From UBA2334 sp964396895 (GTDB taxonomy: Bacteria; Pseudomonadota; Gammaproteobacteria; Burkholderiales; Burkholderiaceae_C), in contig CAYNGJ010000008.1 of assembly GCA_964396895.1 (NCBI GenBank), positions 83,544-147,543 on the forward strand: a DNA stretch of 64,000 bases, read 5' to 3'. Positions 1 to 7,696 of the stretch are shown one piece after another (position 1 is the stretch's first letter; the number at the start of each line of letters is the position of its first letter). The notes below the pieces were generated by a model. It saw nothing but the letters and a program-made list of their open reading frames with translations. It did not search any database and was not told the origin of the DNA. The position numbers and the translations under genes were made by a program.

Positions 1-2
1 CC

Positions 3-2234
3 CTCAAAAAACGGGCGGCCCAAGAAGCCTTCCGCTGGCAAGACAAGGCAGCCGACCTGGCCGCCAGCGTGCGCCAGCAGGCACAAACCCAAGGTGCCTT
101 CATCGTCAACCTGGCCTCCACCGGCTGCGGAAAAACCCTGGGCAACGCCCGCATCATGTATGCGCTGGCCGACCCCGCGCAGGGCATGCGCTGCGCCTTT
201 GCCATGGGGCTGCGCACCCTCACGCTGCAAACCGGACGGGCCTTCCGTGACCTGCTGCGGCTGGCCGATGACGAGCTGGCCATCCGCGTGGGCGGCAGTG
301 CCAACCGGGCGTTGTTCGAGCACCACGAGCGCATGGCCGAGCAGCGCGGCTCAGCCTCGGCCCAGGCGCTGGTGGAGGAGGATGAAGAAGGCGATGAACG
401 CGAAAGGGTTGGCAATGGCCAGACTGGCTACATCGACTTTGGCGGCAACGCCGATGCCCACCCCGTGTTGCAGCGCGTGCTGCACGACCCGCAAGCGGCC
501 AAACTGCTGGTGGCCCCGCTGTTGGTCTGCACCATCGACCACCTCACCCCCGCCACCGAAAGCCAGCGCGGTGGCCGCCAGATTGCCCCCATGCTGCGCC
601 TGATGAGCGGCGACCTGGTGCTGGACGAGCCCGACGACTTCGACGTGGCCGACCTGCCAGCTCTCACCCGGCTGGTGCATTGGGCCGGGCTGCTGGGTGC
701 GCGCGTGCTGCTGTCGTCGGCCACGTTGCCGCCAGACCTGGTGCGCGGCCTGTTCGATGCCTACCGCAATGGCCGTGCACACCACCAGCGCAACCGGGGC
801 CATGTGCCCGGCGCGACCCCCAACGTCTGCTGCCTGTGGGTGGACGAGTTCAACCGCACCCACACCGACTGTGCCGATGGCGATTCGTTTTCAGCCGCGC
901 ACACTGCTTTTGCCAAAAGCCGTGCAGGCCGATTGAAGGGCGCAGAGGTGCGGCGCATGGCCCAACTCGCCGTCTTGTGCCTCCCCCAGGGTAAAGCTCA
1001 GGCCCAGCCCACCCATGCCAGCCTGTTTGCTGCACGGGTCATTTCCCTGGCGGCAGCACTGCATGGCAGGCACCACAGCACCGACCCCGTCAGTGGCAAG
1101 CGCGTCAGTTTCGGGCTGGTGCGCATGGCCAACATCGAGCCACTGGTCAGCGTGGCGCTGGCGCTGTACGCCGCCACCGAATGGCCCGCCGGGTTGCGCG
1201 TGCATTTGTGCGTGTACCACTCGCAATACCCGTTGTTCATCCGCTCCGACATCGAAAAGCGGCTCGATCAAGCCCTCAACCGCCGCCCCCTTCACGACGG
1301 CAGCGACCCCGTGTTTGCCGTGCCCGACATCCGCCAGCGCCTGGATGCGCACCCCGAGCCCGACCATGTGTTCATCGTGCTGGGCTCGCCCGTCACCGAA
1401 GTGGGCCGCGACCACGATTACGACTGGGCGGTGGTGGAGCCCTCGTCCATGCGCTCGCTCATTCAACTGGCTGGGCGTGTGCGCCGCCACCGCACGGGTG
1501 CGGTCACCGTGCCCAATGTGCGGGTGTTCCAAAGCAACCTGCGGCACTTCAAAAACAAAGGCGCGGCAAACCTTGCGTTCTGCCAGCCCGGTTTTGAGAA
1601 CGGCCAATTCCCGCTGAGCACGCACTACATGGAACAGTTGCTGGCCCAGGAGCTGGAGGCCTCAACTCAAAGCATGCCCATCACCGCTATCCCGCGCCTG
1701 CTGGCCCGCCCCAGCCTGAACGCCCGTCAATCGCTGGTCGATCTGGAGCACGCCCGCATGCAGCACGCCATGCTGGCGCACCCGGCACCGCACCTCAATG
1801 CAGCCAGCTGGTGGAGCCTGTCACCCGACGTGGCGCTGTTGACCGGCGTGATTCCGCGCCAACAACCCTTTAGGCAGGACAACCACGACGATATCGAACT
1901 TGTGCTGCTGCCCGACGAAGACAACGACGACAGGTTTTGCGTGATGGAGCGCCGCGACAACCCCCAAAGCCGCCGGGGCGAAGAACTGCTGGTGTCGGCA
2001 GATCAAAGGGTTGTTCGCATTCCCGACACCCAGGTGCAAGGCGAACGCATCAGCCCTTGGGCAGAAACCGACTACATGCAGGCTCTGGCGCAATTGGTAT
2101 CTGAGATGGATGCGATGGATCTGAAAACATGTGCCGCCCGCTTCGGCACGCTCACCCTGCCTGTGCATGCCCCAGATGAAGTCCGGCCCTGGCGGTTTCA
2201 CCCGGCTTTGGGGTTCAGCAAAGTGCCGACATGA
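3..2234 (+). CDS. cas3: CRISPR-associated helicase-nuclease Cas3, type I-F (5'-truncated by window edge)
   Basis: C-terminal ~743 residues of a type I-F Cas3 (Cas2-3 fusion in this subtype), the helicase-nuclease that degrades DNA bound by the Csy surveillance complex. The frame is open to the window edge, so the Cas2 and HD parts lie upstream. Visible helicase motifs are Walker A (STGCGKT, about 15 codons downstream of the in-frame GTG at 69), the DExD-type box VLDEPDDFD, motif III SSATLPP and motif VI QLAGRVRRHR. The ending (HPALGFSKVPT) looks like the natural C-terminus, so the 3' end seems intact. In canonical I-F loci csy1-4 follow directly; here a toxin-antitoxin pair on the opposite strand comes next. 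Subtype is supported by the I-F repeats 1 kb downstream. Confidence 0.93.
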   Translation, partial: LKKRAAQEAFRWQDKAADLAASVRQQAQTQGAFIVNLASTGCGKTLGNARIMYALADPAQGMRCAFAMGLRTLTLQTGRAFRDLLRLADDELAIRVGGSANRALFEHHERMAEQRGSASAQALVEEDEEGDERERVGNGQTGYIDFGGNADAHPVLQRVLHDPQAAKLLVAPLLVCTIDHLTPATESQRGGRQIAPMLRLMSGDLVLDEPDDFDVADLPALTRLVHWAGLLGARVLLSSATLPPDLVRGLFDAYRNGRAHHQRNRGHVPGATPNVCCLWVDEFNRTHTDCADGDSFSAAHTAFAKSRAGRLKGAEVRRMAQLAVLCLPQGKAQAQPTHASLFAARVISLAAALHGRHHSTDPVSGKRVSFGLVRMANIEPLVSVALALYAATEWPAGLRVHLCVYHSQYPLFIRSDIEKRLDQALNRRPLHDGSDPVFAVPDIRQRLDAHPEPDHVFIVLGSPVTEVGRDHDYDWAVVEPSSMRSLIQLAGRVRRHRTGAVTVPNVRVFQSNLRHFKNKGAANLAFCQPGFENGQFPLSTHYMEQLLAQELEASTQSMPITAIPRLLARPSLNARQSLVDLEHARMQHAMLAHPAPHLNAASWWSLSPDVALLTGVIPRQQPFRQDNHDDIELVLLPDEDNDDRFCVMERRDNPQSRRGEELLVSADQRVVRIPDTQVQGERISPWAETDYMQALAQLVSEMDAMDLKTCAARFGTLTLPVHAPDEVRPWRFHPALGFSKVPT

Positions 2235-2265
2235 GCGGTGCGCGGCTGCACTGCCTGAGCAAGCT

Positions 2266-2691
2266 TCAATGGGTGCCAAAAATCTGAACGCCCGCAGTCG
2301 CTGCCGCCTTGACCAGACCAGCATCCAGCGTGGCCAGCGGCAAGCCTGTGCGCAGTGCCAGCTCCAGGTACGCCGCATCGTAGGCCGACAACCTGTAGCG
2401 CCGGGCAAGGTTCAAGGTGTCACCCAGGGCGTGCGTGGCCGTGGCTGGATCGGTCACGACATGGAGCTGCCCCAGCAGGGTCACGTACCGTTGCGAGTCC
2501 GCCTCGGTCACGATGGCCTTGGCTTCCAGCTTGGCCACCACGTTGGCCACCTCCAGTGCCCACAGCGACGGCACCACCGCCTGTGCATCCTTCAGTGCCA
2601 CCAGGGTGGCTTCGGCGTAATCCACACCTGCCGGGTGGGTGCCAGGCACCAGCCAGAGCAAGGCCACCGACGCATCCAGAACAAACCTCAT
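2266..2691 (-). CDS. PIN-domain toxin (VapC-like ribonuclease)
   Basis: A 141-residue PIN-domain protein, probably the RNase toxin of a TA pair. PIN acidic residues are visible: LDAS near the N-terminus, a Glu in ALEVANV, an Asp in SAYDAAYLELA and an Asp in ATLDAGL. Length fits VapC. Its start overlaps the end of the upstream antitoxin gene by 4 bp, so the two are translationally coupled. It lies convergent to cas3, 31 bp past its stop. The RNA target cannot be inferred. Family assignment is firm; toxicity is inferred from the pairing. Confidence 0.88.
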   Translation of the reverse strand: MRFVLDASVALLWLVPGTHPAGVDYAEATLVALKDAQAVVPSLWALEVANVVAKLEAKAIVTEADSQRYVTLLGQLHVVTDPATATHALGDTLNLARRYRLSAYDAAYLELALRTGLPLATLDAGLVKAAATAGVQIFGTH

Positions 2692-2933
2692 GCCCGGCCC
2701 TCATCCATCAGGGCCTTGAGGTCAAGGGGGCTGACTGGCTTGCGTGACCGCATGAAGGCGTGCATGTCGTCCACAGCGGCTGTGGCCGCCGCTTGTTTGT
2801 TGCCCTGTGCGGGCACCAGATCGGCCACCGCCTCGCCCCGTAACGTGATGGTGTAGCTGCTGCCCGCCTGTATGCCGCGCAGCAGCTCCGGCAGCTTCGT
2901 TTTGGCTTCGTAAGACCCGACTTCGATGTTCAC
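2688..2933 (-). CDS. Phd/YefM-type antitoxin
   Basis: An 81-residue antitoxin upstream of, and overlapping, the PIN toxin. The N-terminal half (EVGSYEAKTKLPELLRGI ... YTITLRGEAVADLV) has the Phd/YefM fold signature seen in DNA-binding antitoxins. The C-terminal tail should wrap the toxin. The chosen start is a GTG at 2931-2933. Two direct TAGACCAG copies 12 bp apart lie just upstream and may be its autorepression operator. Confidence 0.85.
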   Translation of the reverse strand: MNIEVGSYEAKTKLPELLRGIQAGSSYTITLRGEAVADLVPAQGNKQAAATAAVDDMHAFMRSRKPVSPLDLKALMDEGRA

Positions 2934-2955
2934 AATGCGCTCCGTGTGGATGGTG

Positions 2956-2975
2956 TAGACCAGATACTAGACCAG
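2956..2975 (-). promoter_or_regulatory. Candidate antitoxin operator (direct repeats)
   Basis: Two identical TAGACCAG octamers (2956-2963 and 2968-2975, plus-strand reading) occur 22 bp upstream of the antitoxin GTG. Such iterated sites are typical of TA autoregulation. Binding by this antitoxin is inference. Confidence 0.4.
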
Positions 2976-3188
2976 TCGCAGCGGGCGAGCAACTGGACTC
3001 TGTGAGCGAAAGCCCATTCCAAATGGTGGTGACCTGTATGTTCAGCCAGACCAAGTGATGGGGTTTGGTGCGGGTTTCATAGACTCAACATCTTCATTCG
3101 TCAGTCCAATCTCCCGGCCCAATGCGGCAAGCGCGTCGCCCATGCGAACGTGCGTCCCAGCGAGGGCCTGATGCACTTCAACGTGCTG
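2976..3188 (+). other. Presumptive CRISPR leader region (no recognisable leader)
   Basis: The 213 bp between the TA module and the first repeat should hold the leader, because repeat polarity puts transcription left to right. It is not AT-rich next to the first repeat, and I see no clear promoter, IHF-like site or extra degenerate repeat. The array may be transcribed from farther upstream, or its adaptation leader may have been lost. Confidence 0.35.
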
Positions 3189-4296
3189 CCGGACTGCCGC
3201 ATAGGCAGATCAGAAAGATCTGGCTTGACCCGAACAGAGACTGACCCACCGGACTGCCGCATAGGCAGCTCAGAAAACACCGAGCGGGGCCGCGCAAAGC
3301 CAGCAGCCCCGGACTGCCGCATAGGCAGCTCAGAAAAGCGCCCCCGGCTGGTTTCGGTCAACGACTCTCCGGACTGCCGCATAGGCAGCTCAGAAATTGT
3401 AGGTGCGCCCGTTGATGCGGATGTCATACCGGACTGCCGCATAGGCAGCTCAGAAAGATCTACGGCGGGCGCAGCGCGTGCGACATCACCGGACTGCCGC
3501 ATAGGCAGCTCAGAAAATCGCTACGCCACGTTCGCGTGAGTTGCCCCACCGGACTGCCGCATAGGCAGCTCAGAAATCACCGGCACGCAATACAGCGTCA
3601 CCGTCAAACCGGACTGCCGCATAGGCAGCTCAGAAAAGTCGCTCAAGAGAAGCTGCACACTGCTGGAACCGGACTGCCGCATAGGCAGCTCAGAAAGTTT
3701 GAGCAGCCAGCATGGCCGCTTGGCTGCCCCGGACTGCCGCATAGGCAGCTCAGAAATTCATCAGCCAGATCACCGGAACACCCATGCTCCGGACTGCCGC
3801 ATAGGCAGCTCAGAAATGAAATTTTTGGAACTCTGAAGGAGCCCCCCACCGGACTGCCGCATAGGCAGCTCAGAAAGTGGAGCGGTAGCGGGGAGGGGTT
3901 TTGTTCCTCCGGACTGCCGCATAGGCAGCTCAGAAAAACGGCGGCACGGTGGCCGCTGGCTTGCAACCCCGGACTGCCGCATAGGCAGCTCAGAAAGTGT
4001 CTGACATTGCGAATGGCCGTACCAGCGACCGGACTGCCGCATAGGCAGCTCAGAAAATGGCAGGTGCACACCATGGCAGGTGCACACCCCGGACTGCCGC
4101 ATAGGCAGCTCAGAAATTCAGCGCGTCATTGCGCACCGCCTGCGCGTCCCGGACTGCCGCATAGGCAGTTCAGAAATGGCAGAAATACGAGGCGGGCGAC
4201 AACGCGATCCGGACTGCCGCATAGGCAGCTCAGAAAAGCGTGGCCCGTGAGCGGGGGCTGATCGAGTCCCGGACTGCCGTCTGGCCAGTCCAGAAA
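3189..4296 (+). CRISPR. Type I-F CRISPR array, 19 repeats / 18 spacers
   Basis: A 28-bp repeat (begins CCGGACTGCCGCATAGGCAG, ends CTCAGAAA) recurs at 3189 + 60k for k = 0-18, always with 32-bp spacers. The palindrome CTGCC-GCATA-GGCAG is the Cas6f (Csy4) stem-loop, and the 8-nt 3' part gives the crRNA 5' handle, so crRNA reads on the plus strand. Repeats are identical except the first (A for C at position 21), the seventeenth at 4149 (T at the same position) and the last at 4269, which is strongly diverged and marks the leader-distal end. Spacer 15 (4057-4088) is a perfect tandem of one 16-mer. The array ends 4 bp before the neighbouring MOSC stop codon. Confidence 0.97.
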
Positions 4297-4300
4297 CCCC

Positions 4301-4876
4301 TCACCTCAAATGCTTCCCCCGCTTGCCTGCAAACGCCTGGGCCACGCTCATGCCGCGTGAGCCGGGTTGCAGGCGGAAGGTCTGGCCGACTTGCAGCGTG
4401 CCTGGCGTGTGGACCGCCAAGTAAAAGCCGCAGTGGCCGCTTTGGGCCATGGCTTTGCTGGCGTGGGCAAAGCCCATGACGGCGTTGAACTTGAAGCAGG
4501 GCTGGCGCGGTTCGGTCACGCGCAGCACGCAGTCGGGGAAGTGCAGTTCGTCCCCCACCCACACGTCGGCTTCCAGCAGACCGCTGAGGCTGAGGTTTTC
4601 GCCCATGAAACCGGGGGGCAGGGTTTCGTCAAACAGGCTCACGCCGTGTTCGCGCCGCTGGGCGTGCCAAAAGGGCATGTGCTCTTGCGGGTAGGCGTAA
4701 ATGGCTTTGCTCAGTCCGCCGTGCACGCTGGGGTCGGCCTGCTCGTCACCCGCCAGGCCAAGGGTGCCCACGGCCACAGGGCCGCTGACGGGGGTTTTGC
4801 CAATGGCGCTCAAAAAGCTGCGCCCTTCAATGCGCAGGGGGCGGGCGCTGCCGGTGTTCAGGCTCAGGAGTTGCAT
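4301..4876 (-). CDS. MOSC domain-containing protein (YiiM-like)
   Basis: A 191-residue MOSC-domain protein of the YiiM type. These are molybdenum-cofactor sulfurase C-terminal-like proteins; YiiM relatives take part in reductive detoxification of N-hydroxylated compounds. Recognisable are GDEQADPSVHGGLSKAIYAYP, MGENLSLSGLLEADVWVGD and the Cys in RQPCFKFN that may bind cofactor. I chose ATG 4874-4876 (MQLLSLNTG) because the in-frame extension upstream is low-complexity Arg/Ala sequence inside the next gene. It sits 11 bp downstream of the old yellow enzyme gene, likely co-transcribed. Substrate unknown. Confidence 0.85.
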   Translation of the reverse strand: MQLLSLNTGSARPLRIEGRSFLSAIGKTPVSGPVAVGTLGLAGDEQADPSVHGGLSKAIYAYPQEHMPFWHAQRREHGVSLFDETLPPGFMGENLSLSGLLEADVWVGDELHFPDCVLRVTEPRQPCFKFNAVMGFAHASKAMAQSGHCGFYLAVHTPGTLQVGQTFRLQPGSRGMSVAQAFAGKRGKHLR

Positions 4877-4887
4877 GGGCGCGCCCC

Positions 4888-6009
4888 TCACCGCATGCCA
4901 ATGCGCACATCGCCAAAGGCGTGCTGGGCTTCGCGGGGCAGGCAGCGCCAGTAGGCGGGCATGGCGGCCACGGTGCCGCCCAGCTCGGCGGCGGCTTGCC
5001 AGCCCCAACGCGGGTGGTACAAAAACGCACGGGCCAGGGCCACCAGGTCGGCATCGCCCGCTTGCAGCAGGCCTTCAGCTTGCTGCGCGGTGGTGATGAG
5101 GCCCACGGCCATGGTGGGCAGGCCGCTGGCGTCGCGCACCGCTTTGGCCAGGTGCACCTGGTAGCCGGGGCCCACCGGAATTTTTTGCTGCGGTGACACA
5201 CCGCCTGAGGAAATGTGAATGAAATCGGCACCCAGTGCTCTCAGTTCTAGGGATAAGCGCTGCGTTTCTGAGAGCGTCCAGCCGCTGTCTACCCAGTCGG
5301 TGGCCGACACGCGCATGCCCAGCGGGCCTTTGAACGCCTGGCGCACGGCCTTGAACACCCGCTTGGGGAAGGCGGTGCGGCCCTCAAAACTGCCGCCGTA
5401 GGCATCGTCACGCTGGTTGGCCAAGGGCGACAGAAACTCGTGCAGCAAGTAGCCGTGGGCCGCGTGCAGTTCAATGGCCTCAATGCCCAGCCGTGCACTG
5501 CGCTCGGCGGCGGCCACGAAGGAGGCGGTGATGCGGTCCAGGTCGGCCAGCGTCAGCGCGTGGGGCGGTGTTTCGCCGGGCAGGTGGGGCAGGGCCGAAG
5601 GCCCCCAGGTGGGCCAGCCGCCTTGTTCCGGCGACAGCAACGCGCCGCCTTCCCACGGGCGTGCGCTGGCTGCTTTGCGCCCAGCGTGGCTGAGTTGTAT
5701 GCACACGGCGGTGGCGGGTGCCTGGGCGCGGGCGCGGTGCAGGTGGTGGGCCAGGGCGGCTTCGGTGGCGTCGCTCCACAGGCCCAGGCAGCCGGGGGAA
5801 ATGCGGCCATCTGACTCCACCGCCGTGGCCTCCAGCGTGACCAGGCCCGCGCCGCTGTTGAGCAGGTTGGCCCAGTGCGTCAGGTGCCAGTCGGTGGCGC
5901 AACCGTCCACGGCCGAGTACTGGCACATGGGGGCCACCACCAGGCGGTTGGGCAGGGTCAGGCCGCCCTGGGGCGAGGGGAGGGTGTAGGGGGTGAAGAG
6001 CAAAGACAT
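4888..6009 (-). CDS. NADH:flavin oxidoreductase, old yellow enzyme (YqjM-like)
   Basis: A 373-residue FMN-dependent ene-reductase of the old yellow enzyme family. Signatures in order: TLPNRLVVAPMCQYSA near the N-terminus (the Cys is the YqjM-class FMN modulator), QLSHAGRKA, IELHAAHGYLLHEFLSP (substrate-binding His pair), and DLVALARAFLYHP for FMN phosphate binding. The complete TIM barrel has normal length. It reduces activated C=C bonds with NAD(P)H; the natural substrate is unknown. It leads a two-gene unit with the MOSC protein. A short less GC-rich, dyad-containing patch (about 5225-5275) lies in the part encoding LSETQRLSLELRALG. Confidence 0.93.
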   Translation of the reverse strand: MSLLFTPYTLPSPQGGLTLPNRLVVAPMCQYSAVDGCATDWHLTHWANLLNSGAGLVTLEATAVESDGRISPGCLGLWSDATEAALAHHLHRARAQAPATAVCIQLSHAGRKAASARPWEGGALLSPEQGGWPTWGPSALPHLPGETPPHALTLADLDRITASFVAAAERSARLGIEAIELHAAHGYLLHEFLSPLANQRDDAYGGSFEGRTAFPKRVFKAVRQAFKGPLGMRVSATDWVDSGWTLSETQRLSLELRALGADFIHISSGGVSPQQKIPVGPGYQVHLAKAVRDASGLPTMAVGLITTAQQAEGLLQAGDADLVALARAFLYHPRWGWQAAAELGGTVAAMPAYWRCLPREAQHAFGDVRIGMR

Positions 6010-6111
6010 GGTGCGGCCAGTTTAGGCCCGCACGAATGCTCCTGCTGTGGCGGGGGCGTCAGGGCGTGCGTGCAGCGGGCCCAGCGGTTTGCCCGGCACC
6101 ACCGGGGCGCT

Positions 6112-6480
6112 TCAGCTGCGGCAGTACACGCAGAGTTTGTTGCCGTCCAGGTCGCGGAAGTAGCAGCCGTAGAAACCTTCGCCGCGCGGACCCACATCGC
6201 CCTCGTTGTCGCCGCCGAGGGTCAGGGCGAGCAAATGGGCCTGCTCCACCAGCTCGCGGGTGGTCACTTCCAGGGCAACCATGGTGCCGTTGCCCACGGT
6301 GGCGGGCTGGCCGTCGAAGGGCTTGAGGATGCCCAGCGAGGGCTGTGCGGGCGACAGGCCCCAGCCAATGCCGCGCTCGTAATCCCACAGGCGGTGTGCG
6401 CCCAGCAGGCCCATGAGGGGGTCGTAAAAGGTGGCGGCCTTGGTGAGGTCGTTGGTGCCCAGGGTGGCGTATCCGATCAT
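6112..6480 (-). CDS. VOC family (glyoxalase/bleomycin-resistance fold) protein
   Basis: A 122-residue vicinal-oxygen-chelate protein with the family opening IGYATLGTNDLTKAATFYDPLM and ending GCYFRDLDGNKLCVYC. VOC proteins are small metal-dependent lyases, dioxygenases or binding proteins; no specific function can be assigned. Start is ATG 6478-6480, and upstream in-frame sequence is non-coding in character. It stands alone on the minus strand between the OYE gene and the LysR gene. Confidence 0.85.
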   Translation of the reverse strand: MIGYATLGTNDLTKAATFYDPLMGLLGAHRLWDYERGIGWGLSPAQPSLGILKPFDGQPATVGNGTMVALEVTTRELVEQAHLLALTLGGDNEGDVGPRGEGFYGCYFRDLDGNKLCVYCRS

Positions 6481-6566
6481 GCGGTTTCCTTGTGGTGTTG
6501 CGGTTGGCAATGGCTGCTGCAGATTGTGGCGTGGGCGACCTGCCTTGGGGCCCCACCGTGCGCCGG

Positions 6567-6587
6567 AAAAGCGGGGGGATTCCCCGC
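6567..6587 (-). terminator. Intrinsic terminator of the LysR gene
   Basis: Minus strand: GCGGGG-AATCC-CCCCGC stem followed by TTTT (plus 6571-6587, A-run 6567-6570), about 75 bp past the LysR stop. The U-run is short, so it may be modest. Confidence 0.6.
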
Positions 6588-6659
6588 CACTTTGGCGCCA
6601 TGGGCTGGGTGTGCCGGTCGGTGGCAGGTGCCTCGGTGGGGTGATCCGCTGGCCTGGTC

Positions 6660-7571
6660 TCAGTCCGCCACGGCCAGCAGCTCCCACACGGTGCGCCGCA
6701 GCCACTGGTTGCCGGGGTCGTGGTGGTCGCGCTCATGCCAGTGTTGCTTCACTTCGTAATCGGGCAGGTCAAAGGGCACGGCAAACTGGTGAAACGCGCC
6801 CCGCCCACGCAGCAAGTCGGCCAGGCGTTGTGGAATGGTGATGAGCATGTCGGTGTGCTCCACCACAAAGGCTGCGCCCAGAAAGCTGGGGATTTCCATG
6901 GCCACGCGGCGCTGCAGGCCCAGGCGCTCAATGGCGCGCTCCACCACGCGCGGGGCCGCCCCCGACGAGGTGATGACCGCGTGGTCCGCCGCCTCGAACT
7001 GCGCCAGCGTGAGCGCCCGGGGCTCGCCGCCCGCCACCGCCGGGTGGGCGCTGCCCGCCAGGCACACAAAGCGCTGGCGAAACAGCAGTTGCTGGTAAAA
7101 GCCCGCCTCCAGCTGCGGGATGTGGCCCAGCGCCAGGTCAGCCGTGCCGTTTTGCAGGTGTTGCGCGGTGTCGGGCCCCAGCGGCTCGATGTCGATGCGG
7201 ACCCCAGGGGCCACCACGCGCAGCTGCCGCCACAGCGCGGGCAGCAGCACCAGCTGGCTGATGTCGGTCATGCAAATGCGAAAGCTGCGCTGGGCGGTGG
7301 CGGGGTCAAAGTCGTTGCGGTGGGCGTTGACCACCTCCAGCGCCGCCAGCGCGGCGCGCACCGCCGGGGCCAGCCCCTGGGCAAAGGGGGTGGGGGCCAT
7401 GCCCGCCGAGGTACGCACAAACAGCGGGTCGGCAAAGTGCTGGCGCAGCTTGGCCAGTGCCACGCTCACCGCCGGTTGGCCCAGGCCCAGGGCGTCGGCG
7501 GCGCGGGTCACGCTGGCGCTGGCGTGGATGGCGTCAAACACCGCCAGCAGGCGCAGATCGGTCAGGTTCAT
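6660..7571 (-). CDS. LysR-family transcriptional regulator of the gentisate operon
   Basis: A 303-residue LysR regulator. N-terminal winged HTH (LTDLRLLAVFDAIHASASVTRAADALGLGQPAVSVALAKLR) is followed by the periplasmic-binding-protein-like effector domain. The sub-type (DLRLLAVFDAI..., DPLFVRT) resembles NodD/NahR/LinR-like activators. It is divergent from the 3-hydroxybenzoate/gentisate genes, and a T-N11-A box sits between, so it probably controls that operon with a pathway compound as effector. Start at ATG 7569-7571, since the upstream in-frame extension runs into the intergenic operator. Confidence 0.9.
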   Translation of the reverse strand: MNLTDLRLLAVFDAIHASASVTRAADALGLGQPAVSVALAKLRQHFADPLFVRTSAGMAPTPFAQGLAPAVRAALAALEVVNAHRNDFDPATAQRSFRICMTDISQLVLLPALWRQLRVVAPGVRIDIEPLGPDTAQHLQNGTADLALGHIPQLEAGFYQQLLFRQRFVCLAGSAHPAVAGGEPRALTLAQFEAADHAVITSSGAAPRVVERAIERLGLQRRVAMEIPSFLGAAFVVEHTDMLITIPQRLADLLRGRGAFHQFAVPFDLPDYEVKQHWHERDHHDPGNQWLRRTVWELLAVAD

Positions 7572-7583
7572 GGGGTGTCCCCT

Positions 7584-7598
7584 ATTCAATTTTGGAAT
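7584..7598. promoter_or_regulatory. LysR-type T-N11-A box
   Basis: ATTC-AATTTTG-GAAT is an interrupted palindrome meeting the T-N11-A rule, 12 bp upstream of the LysR start and about 100 bp upstream of the divergent dioxygenase gene. It is the best candidate site for LysR control of both directions. Confidence 0.6.
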
Positions 7599-7696
7599 GT
7601 AGTGCATCAGCAGCATGGCATTTACAGCATTTTGCCCCTTGCCTACGATGACCCCACTCAGTGCCCACCCCAACCACAGACCCGGAGACACGCCCC

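Noticed and set aside
3129..3156. Extra degenerate repeat one pitch upstream of the first CRISPR repeat
   Set aside because: The segment matches the repeat poorly, with no stem-loop and no AGAAA end, so the array is taken to start at 3189.
3101..4261. Long open frames across the CRISPR array giving repetitive proteins (PDCRIGSSE, LPHRQLRK, ELPMRQSG units)
   Set aside because: The 60-bp pitch is divisible by 3, so a stop-free repeat gives open frames on both strands. The 28/32 structure and Cas6f stem-loop show a CRISPR array, not a gene.
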